Assembly: GCA_963835525.1 (NCBI GenBank)
Contig: CAWIFM010000008.1
Span: 434,001-498,000, forward strand
Source of the DNA: DASSUW01 sp963835525
Lineage (GTDB): Bacteria; Actinomycetota; Thermoleophilia; Solirubrobacterales; Solirubrobacteraceae
Reading direction: 5' to 3'
Length of the DNA stretch: 64,000 nt
A program made the position numbers and the translations under genes. Positions 1 to 9,700 of this stretch are shown here, in pieces (the first letter of the stretch is position 1; each line of letters begins with the position of its first letter). The notes beneath the pieces were generated by a model. It did no database searches. It was not told the origin of the DNA and was given only the letters and a program-made list of their open reading frames with translations.

Positions 1-1456
1 GGAGACCGCCATCCCCGGCGATGAGCGTGTCGCCGACAGCGGCGTGGCGATGTCCTCGAGCTGCTCGCCCTCGGCCTTGACCCCGAGCACGAGCTCGACG
101 ATGCCGCCGATCGCCATCACGCCTGCGCCGATGAAGAACGCGATCGCCACCTGCGACTCGGAGCCGGACTCGATCATCTTGCCGAACAGGAACGGGCCGG
201 TGATGCCGCCGACCGCCGTCCCGATCGCGTAGAAGAACGCGATCGCGAGCGCGCGGGTCTCCATCGGGAAGATCTCCGACACGGTCAGGTAGGCCGAGCT
301 CGCGCCGGCGCTGGCGAGGAAGAACGTGACGCAGCAGCAGCGCCATGAAGCCCCACAGCCCGAGCGAGCCGCCGACGAAGAGCACGGTCAGCACGGACAG
401 GACCACCGCCGAGCCGAGGTAGGTCCCCGCGATCATCGGCTTGCGGCCGACGGTGTCGAACAGCCGGCCGAGCAGCAGCGGCCCGAGGAAGTTGCTGAAC
501 GCGAACAGCGCGATGTAGACCGGCACGCGGCCGGACGTCGATGTCGTAGAACTCGACCAGGAAGGTGCCGAGCCCGAAGGTGACGGCGTTGTAGATGAAC
601 GCCTGCCCGACGAACAGCGCGAAGCCCGAGCGCGGTGCGGCGGCGGGTAGTCCTTGAAGGCCGTCGAGGCGATCACGCGGAACGAGATCGTCTTCCGCTG
701 GCGCACCGTGATCGCGTCGCCCGGCTCCTCGAGCTTCTGCCCGGTCTCCTCGATCGCACCTCGTCCTCGACCTCGCCGACGATCCGCTCCGCCTCCTCGT
801 CGCGGCCGTGGATGAACAGCCAGCGCGGGCTCTCGGGCACGTGCCGGCGGACCACGAGGATGCCGACGCCGAGCACCGCGCCGATCAGGAACGCCAGCCG
901 CCAGCCGACGTCGGGCGCGAAGATCGTCGGTGTCGAGCAGGATCAGCGAGCCGAGCGCGCCGGCCGCCGCCCCGATCCAGTACGAGCCGTTGATGATCAG
1001 GTCCACCCGGCCGCGCACGCGCGCGGGGATCAGCTCGTCGATCGCCGAGTTGATGGCCGCGTACTCGCCGCCGATCCCGGCGCCGGTGAAGAAGCGGGCG
1101 ATGTAGAAGTAGAGCGCCGAGCCCGCGAAGGCGGTCGCCACGGTGGCGACGAGGTAGAGCACGAGCGTGACCAGGAAGAGCTTCTTGCGCCCGAAGCGAT
1201 CGGTGAGCTGGCCGAAGAACAGCGCGCCCAGGCAGGCGCCGGACACGTAGATCGAGCCCGCCGTGAGCACCTGGCTCGGCGTCAGCGCGAGCCCGCTGTC
1301 CTCCTCGGTCAGCCGCGCGGCGATAGAGCCGACGATCGTGACCTCGAGGCCGTCGAGGATCCACACCGTCCCGAGGCCGATCACCACCATCCAGTGGAAC
1401 CGCGACCACGGGAGCCGGTCCAGCCGCGCCGGGATCTTCGTCTCGATGGTGCTCAC
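1..1456 (-). pseudogene. MFS sugar-porter-type transporter, five frameshifts, 3' end outside the window
   Basis: Translating the minus strand from the GTG at 1456 gives a typical sugar/metabolite MFS transporter. The N-terminus reads SRFHWMVVIGLGTVWILDGLE, followed by GQLTDRFGRKKLF (the loop 2-3 signature), then later PESPRWLFIHGR and GRLFDTVGRKPMIAG (the repeated signature in the second half). The reading frame changes near 930, 757, 636, 540 and 330, yet good transporter sequence continues in a new frame after each change. This means small indels rather than long decay. The product would be an inner-membrane 12-helix proton-coupled symporter of organic solutes; the substrate is unknown. The gene runs off the left edge, so its C-terminus is not visible. 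Sequencing error and a real pseudogene are both possible. Errors are favoured because neighbouring genes also carry single indels. Confidence 0.75.
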
Positions 1457-1458
1457 GG

Positions 1459-1483
1459 GGCGGCGCTACCCGGCGGCGCCGCC
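1459..1483 (-). terminator. GC-rich hairpin between cupredoxin and MFS genes
   Basis: GGCGGCGC (1459-1466) and GCGCCGCC (1476-1483) form a perfect 8-bp stem with a 9-nt loop. It lies just after the cupredoxin stop and just before the MFS start on the same strand. There is no T-tract. It could terminate the copper operon or merely hide the MFS ribosome site. Confidence 0.3.
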
Positions 1484-1492
1484 CGGTGAAAC

Positions 1493-2171
1493 TCAGCGCA
1501 CGGTCACGCGCGCGCGCTTCACGCGCGAGCGGTTGCCCGAGAGGTCGCGCGCGAAGATCTCGAGCCGGTAGCGGCCATCCATGCGACGATCGTGGACGGT
1601 GAGGCGCCCGGCGCCCGCCCCGAAGGTCTTCCGCGCCGTCTTGACGGCGACTCCGCCAAGCCTGAACCGCACCGTCACGACGCGCGCGCTCGGACAACCG
1701 GAAGCGCACGCGCGCTCCGTTGTGCACGGCCGCCACGCGGACCTTCCTCAACCGCGGCCGCACCTCGTCCGCCAGCTCGAACACTGTCGGCGGCTGCTGG
1801 TCGTTGGTCCACGGCTGCTCGCTCGGCGGCGGTGAGGGAGGCGGCGGCGGCGGGGATCCGCCCGCGTCGTTGACGGTGACCGTGCCGGTCATGCCCTGGG
1901 ACTCGTGGAACTGGCAGACGAACGTGTACGTGCCCGGCGTGTCGAAGCGGTACGCGTACGGGCTCGTGTCGCCCACGCCGGTCCAGTTCGTGCTCTTGGA
2001 CCTGACGTTGTGGAACCCGTCCCACGTCCACGTGACGCTCTCGCCGGCCGTGATCGTCACGGCCGGGGGCGTCCACGTGAGGTCCGGCGAAGCCGCCGTG
2101 ACCGTCGCTCCTTGCGCGTAGGCGCTCGGCGCGAAGGCGAGCGTCGCGACGATGGTCAGGACCCACCTCAT
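1493..2171 (-). CDS. Secreted cupredoxin (plastocyanin-like blue copper protein), one frameshift
   Basis: A signal peptide (MRWVLTIVATLAFAPSAYA) is followed by a plastocyanin/azurin-like domain of about 90 residues. Type-1 copper ligands are visible as the His in DGFHNV, then Cys and His in FVCQFHES and the Met in QGMTG. A proline-rich linker (SPPPPPPSPPPSEQ) leads to a C-terminal beta domain that ends RSRVKRARVTVR. The frame breaks near 1685 inside a GCGCGCGC run: the upstream frame reads RVRFRLSERA and the downstream frame continues VVTVRFRLGGVAVK. A single-base error in the CG run is the simplest explanation. The start overlaps the stop of the multicopper oxidase by ATGA, so the two are translationally coupled. 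The likely role is electron transfer outside the membrane, to or from the oxidase. Confidence 0.8.
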
Positions 2172-3631
2172 GCGACCACCTCCAGCTGCAGCATCATGGC
2201 CTGGTCCGCGTGCTCGAGCGCGTGGCAGTGGAACACATACCGGCCGGAGTAGGGCGCGAACCAGGCCAGCACGCTGACGGTCTCATCGGGCAGCACGCCG
2301 ACGGTGTCCTTCCAGCCGAGCCGGTCGGCCGGGTGGACGCGCCCGCTGCTGCGCTCCAAGATCCGGAACAGGAACCCGTGGATGTGCATCGGATGCACGC
2401 GGTTCGAGCGATTGACGAAGGTCCAGCGCTCGGTGCTGCCGTGGCGCGGCTGCACGTCGATCCGGGCGTGGTCGAACTCGCGCCCGTTGATCTGCCAGGC
2501 GCGCAGCCCGAGCGCGAGCTCCCAGCGCCGGTCGGCTGCGGCACGCGGCAGCGCTTCCAGCTCGCGCAGGCGGCGCGGCACGCGGAAGTCCTCGCGGCCG
2601 CCGCCGCGGGCGACGTCGAAGCGCATCACCGCGACGGTGCCGCCCTCGCCGTCGTCGTTGTGCAGGACGAGCTCCGTTCCCGGGCCGTAGTCGCGGAAGT
2701 CGATGACGAGGTCGACTCGCTCGGCGGGATGGAGGGGAATCTGCCGGCGCCGGACGGGTCGCTCGAGCAGGCCGCCGTCGGCCGCGATCTGGGTCATCAC
2801 GCGACGGCGGCCGAGCCGGAGGCTGTACGAGCGGGCGTTCGAGGCGTTGAGGAACCGCAGGCGGTACTTGCGCCGCCTGACGCGCATGCGCGGTGAGACC
2901 GCGCCGTTGACGAGGATCGTGTCGCCGCGGAATCCGATGTCGATGCTGTCGGCGTAGCGGAACGACCCGTCGCGGTTGAACGCGTGATCGGCGATCACGA
3001 TCGGCACGTCGTACTCGCCGCGCGGCAGGTCGAGCTCGCGCTCGACGTCGTCCTCGAGCACGTACATCGCCAACAGGCCGTGGTAGAGCGTGCGCGAGGT
3101 GCGGCCGTGCGCGTGGTCGTGGTACCAGAGGCTCGCCGCGTCCTGCTGGTTCGGGTAGTGGTACTCGAAGCTGCCGCCGGCGGCGATCAGGTCCATCGGA
3201 TGGCCGTCGTGCGCCGCGGGCACGTGGCCGCCGTGCAGGTGGACGTTGGCCTCGAAGGGCAGCGCGTTGCTCTGACGGACCACGGTCTCGCGGCCCGTGC
3301 GGGCGCGGATCGTCGGCCCGGGATAGATGCCGTTGTAGCCGTAGATCGGCGTCTGGAAGCCGGGCAGGACCTCGGCCGTCGCCTCGCGCATCGTGATCTC
3401 GTAGATGTCGCGCGCTCTGGTCCGGCGAACCGGCCGGAGATCGGGGATCCGAGGCAGGTCGCGGCGGAACGGCTCGAACGGGGACCGTGCCTGCGCGCGC
3501 ATCGCGGCGGAGGTGACGGCGCGGCGCGAGCCGAACGATCCCTGCCCCGGCAGCGTGCACAGCAGGCCAACGGAGGCGAAGCCGTTGCGCATGAACTCGC
3601 GCCTCGACCATGGCGCACTCCCTCTGCTCAT
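2168..3631 (-). CDS. TAT-exported multicopper oxidase (CotA/bilirubin-oxidase-like)
   Basis: This is a protein of 487 residues with a twin-arginine leader (SRREFMRNGFASVGLL), so it should be folded with copper in the cytosol and exported by TAT. All four copper-binding segments are present: NVHLHGGHVP, SLWYHDHAHGRT, HPMHIHGFLFRIL and VFHCHALEHADQAMML. The last carries the type-1 Cys, His and probable Met axial ligand. Members oxidise phenols, metals or organic donors and reduce oxygen to water. The frame is intact although both flanking genes carry frameshifts. The ATG at 3631 was chosen because it gives a normal TAT leader; a longer open frame upstream has no homology-like sequence. It is the first gene of a two-gene operon with the cupredoxin and is divergent from the giant ThuA protein, with 159 bp between starts. 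Confidence 0.92.
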   Translation of the reverse strand: MSRGSAPWSRREFMRNGFASVGLLCTLPGQGSFGSRRAVTSAAMRAQARSPFEPFRRDLPRIPDLRPVRRTRARDIYEITMREATAEVLPGFQTPIYGYNGIYPGPTIRARTGRETVVRQSNALPFEANVHLHGGHVPAAHDGHPMDLIAAGGSFEYHYPNQQDAASLWYHDHAHGRTSRTLYHGLLAMYVLEDDVERELDLPRGEYDVPIVIADHAFNRDGSFRYADSIDIGFRGDTILVNGAVSPRMRVRRRKYRLRFLNASNARSYSLRLGRRRVMTQIAADGGLLERPVRRRQIPLHPAERVDLVIDFRDYGPGTELVLHNDDGEGGTVAVMRFDVARGGGREDFRVPRRLRELEALPRAAADRRWELALGLRAWQINGREFDHARIDVQPRHGSTERWTFVNRSNRVHPMHIHGFLFRILERSSGRVHPADRLGWKDTVGVLPDETVSVLAWFAPYSGRYVFHCHALEHADQAMMLQLEVVA

Positions 3632-3716
3632 CCCCGATATCTCCCCCTGCGCGGCTTTGAGAGCGCGGAGGCTACCAATCGCGGGGGGCTTTTGCACCTG
3701 ACATATCGAAACTCCG

Positions 3717-3744
3717 TTGACATACGCCGGGGGACGGAGATAAC
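3717..3744 (+). promoter_or_regulatory. Sigma-70-like promoter for the giant secreted protein
   Basis: TTGACA (3717-3722) is followed after 16 nt by GATAAC (3739-3744), with TAACTT as an alternative -10. It lies 47 nt upstream of the ATG at 3791, which has a strong purine-rich ribosome site (GGGAGGGGAG). Confidence 0.5.
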
Positions 3745-3750
3745 TTCCCG

Positions 3751-3763
3751 CCCGCAGTGCGGG
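3751..3763. promoter_or_regulatory. Inverted repeat in the leader of the giant gene
   Basis: CCCGCA-G-TGCGGG is a perfect 6-bp inverted repeat just downstream of the proposed -10, near the expected transcription start. It could be an operator or a small leader hairpin. Nothing in the sequence identifies the regulator. Confidence 0.3.
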
Positions 3764-3790
3764 AATAGGGAGATCGGGAGGGGAGAACCG

Positions 3791-6700
3791 ATGCGCCAGG
3801 TCAGGGGTCTGTCGGCATTCGTCGTTGTCGCGGCGATATTCAGCCTGCTTGCGGTGGCGAGCGCGAGCGCTCAGGCGCCGGCCACCACGGTCCTCGTCTT
3901 CCATGGGCCGCCGGACGCCACGGTCAACGCGGGCGTCACCGCGATCGAGGCGCTCGGCGCCGCGAACGACTTCGGCGTCGACACGAGCCAGAGCGCGGCC
4001 GACTTCACCGCCGCCAACCTTGACGGCTACCGCGCGGTCGTCTTCCTCGGGAACGCCGGCAACGCGCTCAACACTGCGCAGGAGAACGCCCTCCAGGGCT
4101 ACGTCAACAACGGCGGCGGGTTCGTCGGCATCGGCGGCGCCGCCGAGGGCGAGCCCGGAAGCACCTTCTACGGCAACCTGATCGGCGCGCGGCCCACGGC
4201 GGGCAGCCCGACCGGCACGGTCGAGAAGGTCGTCGAGGTCGGCGACCGCGTCCATCCCGCGACGAGGACGCTGCCGCTCGAGTGGACGCGCCAGGACGTC
4301 TGGTACGAGTGGCAGACCCGGCCCACCGGCCAGGTTCACACCGTCGCCCGCTACCGCGCCCCGAACGCTCCGGCCGGAGACGGCACCGACATCGGCGGCA
4401 CCGACTGGCCGATCTCGTGGTGCCGCGACTTCCAGGGCGGTCGCTCCTTCTACACCGGCATGGGCCGGACCGCGGCGAGCTACGACCAGGCCAACTTCCG
4501 CACCCACCTGCTCGGCGCGATCCAGTGGAGCGCCGGCATGGTCCGCGCCGGCTGCAAGGCCACCATCGCCGCCAACTACAGCGGCCAGCGCCTGGTCGAC
4601 GGCTCGACCGGCGACCTCGACGCATACCGGCGAGTCGCACGGCGTCGCCCCCGCGCCCAACGGCTGGGTCTTCTACATCGGCCGCGCCGACTGCCGCACC
4701 GACGCGCAGCGCGGGCAGATGATCGGCACCGGGCCGACCGGCCGCATCCTCGACTTCGCCAACCGCAACGTCGGCGTCGGCTGCGGCAACGTCCACATCT
4801 GGGACCCCGCGGCCGCCAACGGGACGGTCAACAGCGGCGTGACGCAAGCCGGCATCCTGCCCGTCTACGGCGATCGCGGCGGCGGAGACGAGATCAACGG
4901 CAAGATCGAGGCCGGCCTGCTCGGCATCGCGATCTCGCCCGACTTCGCGCAGACGGGGCACATCTACCTGCAGTACTTCCCGACCTTCAACCCGCAGAAC
5001 CCGGTCCACCCGGGCCTCGCGGACGGCGACCAGCGGCGCATCACGAAGATGGCCAAGCCGCGCGTCAGCCGCTTCACCGTCGACCTCGCCACCAAGCGGC
5101 TCGAGCTCGACTCCGAGGTCGTGATCTTCGAGTACGACTCGCAGATCTACAGCTGCTGCCACCGCGGCGGCGGCATGGGCTTCGACTCCGAGGGCAACCT
5201 CTACGTCACCACGGGCGACTCGAACTCGTCGCAGCGCACCGAGGGCACCTCGGGCAACTACCAGCCCGCGCGCTGCCCGACCGGTGACCCGGCGGTCGCC
5301 TCCAACAGCCACTGCGGCAGCAACAACATCTCGTTCAGCGACGCGCGGCGCACAGCGGGCAGCACGAACGATTACAACGGCAAGATGCTGCGCTTCAACC
5401 CCGTCGACACGATCCCCGACGGGTCGCAGCCCACGGTCGGCGTCAACAGCACGTACACGCTGCCGAACGCGGAATCGCCCAACGGCGCGAACCTGTTCAA
5501 CGGCACCGAGGGCACCGGCAGCCAGGCCAAGCCGGAGATCTACGCGATGGGCCTGCGCAACCCGTCGCGCCTGTTCATCGACCCCGAGACCGACATCCCG
5601 TACTCGGCGTGGGTCGGCCCCGACGCCGGCCAGCCGTCGTCCACGCTGGGCCCGTCGACCTACGAGAGCGCCACCCAGCTCGCGGAGGCCGGCAACTACG
5701 GCTGGCCCTACTGCATGGGCAACCAGCAGGCCTACCGCGACCGCGTGGCGGACGGCTCGCTGCGCACCGCCAACGCCGCCGGCTTCGTCAGCGGCGGCCC
5801 GGCCGCCAGCCCCGACGCAGGGCTGGTACGACTGCAACAACCTCGTCAACGACTCGACGAACAACACCGGCCTCACCGTGCTGCCGCACCAGACCGGCAC
5901 GGGGAAGGACGCGGGCCGTGCGCGGCCGCTGAACCTCTGGTACAGCCGCGGCAACCCGGGCGGCGCCAACGGCTGCCCGAGCTTCCAGCGCGAGCTCGGC
6001 GCGACCAACGCGCCCAACTACGGGTCGAACCCGACGCAGCTGTGCCCGTACCTCACGGCCTCCGGCGCGACGGTGTTCAACGGCCCCGTCTACCGCTATG
6101 ACGACGACGCCGAGGACAACTCGGCGCGCTGGCCCGAGTACTGGGACGGCCGCTGGTTCCTGCAGGACTTCGGCAACAACAGCGCCAAGCACGGCCTGCT
6201 GCTCGACCCGGCGACCGACCAGGACGGCGGCAAGCCCGTCTACGCCGACAGCCTCAGGGGCGTCCTGAACTGGCAGGCCAACTACATGGACTCCAAGTTC
6301 GGGCCCGACGGCGCGCTCTACGTGCAGGTCTACTCCGGGTTCTTCACCACCGGCTCACAGGCGGGTCTGTACCGGTTCGCCTACACCGGCGGACCGGACA
6401 CCCCGAACCCCGACCCGCAGTGGGCGACCACCGGCACTCCGCGCGAGATCCGCTTCTCGCTCGGCAGCTCGGGCGGCGTCTCCTACGTGTGGGACTTCGG
6501 CGACGGCAGCCCGACCGTCGACCGAGCCGCTCGCCGACGCACACCTACGCGGCGGCCGGGCCGTATCAGGCCAAGCTGACGGTCACTTACGCCGACGGCG
6601 AGGAGCTCTCGAAGACCGTCCAGGTCAACGTCAGTGCCGATGCCACCGTGCCGGTGACCACCGCGCAGACGACCGGCACCAACCCGGTCGAGGTCCGGCT

Positions 6701-9700
6701 GAGCGCGACAGACGGCACGGGCGGCACAGGCGTCGAGTGGACCGAGTACCGCGTCGACGGCGGCGCCTGGACGCGCAACGAGAACACCGGCGCGGCCGAC
6801 CCCTTCGTCACGACCTTCACGGTCCGCGGCCAGGGCGCCCACACGGTCGAGTTCCGCTCGCGCGACCGCGCGGGCAACGTGGAGGACCCGCCGAAGTCGG
6901 TGTCCGTCACCATCCAGCCGCCCGGCGGGGGCAGCAGCTGCCTGCCGCCGTCCGACGAGTTCGGCGGCACGGCGCTCGACTCCAAGTGGACGGTGCTGCG
7001 CCCGGACGGCGGCGGCCCGGCCGTCGCGAACGGCAGCCTGGGGCTGCCGTTCCTCCAGGGCGACTTCATCGCCAACGACGCGCTCGCCAAGAACACGCTC
7101 CTGCAGGACGCCCCGAGCGGCGAGTGGACCGTCACCGCACGGCTCGACACCACGCAGATCGATGCCAACGGCGAGCAGGCGGGCCTCGTGATCTGGAAGT
7201 CCGAGAGCCCGAACACCTTCAGCAAGATCGTCGCCATCCAGGCGGGCAACGGGAGCCACCAGTTCGAGCACATCGTCACCCAGGACGGCGACGTCGATCC
7301 GCCGATCCCGTCGAGCATCACGCCGGCGCCGGGCGGCCAGCTGCCCGACCAGGTGCTGCTGCGCGCCCGCTACGACGGCACGAAGGTGATCGGCGAGTTC
7401 TCGGGCGACGACGGCCAGACCTGGACGCTGATCGGCTCGGCGGGCCATGCGGCGCCGCTGACCGCGCCGCTGCGCGTGGGCCTCGCCGCGTTCCGCGGCT
7501 CCAGCGGCGGCGGCACCGCCACCTTCGACTGGTTCCGCGTCCACGCGGGCTCGGAGGCCGGCGGCCCGTTCGACTGCGCCGGCACGTGCCTCACGAAGTC
7601 GGACTCGTTCGACGGGACGCTCAACACCCAGCGGTGGAGCTTCCGGCATCCCACGACCCCGGCGACGGGTGAGCGCGCCCCGCGGATCGAGGGCGGCAAC
7701 CTCGCCTTCCCGCTGGGGGCGGGCGCGGTCGACCGCGCCGAGACGGGCCCGGTGGCCTTCCTGGGCCAGCCGCTGCCCGAGGGTGACTTCACCGTCGAGG
7801 CGAAGATCAACGCGCCCGGGCTCGACAGCGACGACAGCCGCGCGGACGATCCGTACGCGCAGGTCGGTCTGGGCCTCTTCCAGGGCAACGACGACTGGGT
7901 CGGCATCTACCAGACCCGCAACGGCGACGGCGGGAGCACCGACCAAGGCACCTACTTCGAGGTCAAGCACGAGGACGAGGGGTCCTGGGTCGCCGGGAAC
8001 CGCATCGGCCAGGCCGACGCCTCGGTGAACCTGCCGACGTACTACCTGCGCGCCACGCGGACCGGAGACAGCCTCAAGGCCGCCTTCAGCCGCGACGGCA
8101 CTCAGTGGACCGATCTCGAGGTCGATCTCAACCTCGCAACGATCTTCCCGGAGGCGGACGGACCGGTCTACATCGGCCCGCTGGGCGCCAACGGCCAGGT
8201 CACCGCGACCTACGAGTACATCCGGTTCACGCCGGACGAGTGCCCGGGCCAGTGCAACCCGCTCTCGGACCAGTTCGAGGGCGCGGAGCTCGACCCGAAG
8301 TGGGAGCTCGTGAACCCGCACGCGACCGAGCGGCCGGCGGTGGCCGACGGCCACCTGACGGTGCCGCTCGTGCAGGGCGACCTGTTCGGCGGCAACGGGA
8401 CGGCGCAGATGATCCTCCAGCAGGCGCCCGCCGGCGCCTGGGTGGCGACGGCGAAGATCGCTCACGCGGACGTCGACAGCGATGGCGAGGCGGCCGGGCT
8501 GGCGCTGGTCAACCGCCTGAACCCGAACCACTTCGTCAAGACCGCGCTCCAGTACAAGTCCGATGCCAGCCCGGATCCGGGCGATCAGCCCGGCAAGTGG
8601 GCGGAGCGGGTCGTCACCTCGGACGGCAACGCCGTCACGATCCCGCCCGCCACGGTCCCGTATCCGAACTCGGGGCCGCTGAACCTCACGGGCGACTACG
8701 TGTGGGTCCGGTTCGTCCATGATGCCGACGCGGGGCAGCTGACGACCTGGACGTCCACGAACGGGACGACGTTCACCTCGTTCGGGGCGCCGATCTCGGT
8801 CCCGCAGTACCTCAACCAGCCCGGCGGGTTCCGGATCGGCCTGTTCGGCAAGCACGACGGCTCGGAGGACGACGAGGTGCAGGTCGACGCCTTCAACGTC
8901 GTGGCCGGCAGCGCGGACCCGCAGACGCCAGGCGATGACTGCGGCGGCACCGCGCAGTGCCCGCACAACGACGAGTTCGCGGGCACGGCGCTCGACGAGA
9001 AGTGGGAGGTCGTCAACCCGACGCCGTCCGAGCTGTCGGTCGGCGGCGGCAACCTGACGCTGACCACCGCCCAGGGCGACGTCTTCGGCGGCAACTTCAC
9101 GGCCCACAACATCCTCATGCAGGAGGTGCCCGAGGGCACGTGGACGGTGACGACGAAGCTCGACCACACGGCGATCACGGTCAACGGCCAGGCGGCCGGC
9201 CTGGTGCTCTACGGCCGGCAGAACCCCAACCACTTCGCCAAGGCGACGCTGCAGTTCAAGAACGACGTCGATCCCAACACCCCGGGCAGCCAGCCCGGCA
9301 AGTGGATCGAGCGGACCCTGACCACCAACAACAACCTCGACAGCAGCTACGGCGGCAGCTTCCCCAACAGCGGGGCGCTGACGCCGCCGACGAACGACCT
9401 GTGGATCCGCGCGCGCTACGACGGCACGAACGTGATCACCGAGTACTCGTACGACGGCGTGGCGTTCACGACGCAGGCGCCGCCGGTTCCGGCGACCGCC
9501 TACGGCCCGAACGGCGTGACCAAGGTCGGCCTGTTCGTCAAGCACGACGGCAGCGGCCCGGCGGCGAACGTCAAGTTCGACTCCTTCCGGGTCGACGCGG
9601 AGAGCTGCGAGGAGCAGTCCGACGCGACGCCGCCGCGCACCACGCACGAGCTCGATCCGGAGGATCCGAACGGCGACAACGGGTGGTACACGTCGCCGGT

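Noticed and set aside
885..2171. A 428-residue fusion of cupredoxin and an Arg-rich tail
   Set aside because: The tail is the wrong frame of the MFS gene reached after the frameshift near 1685.
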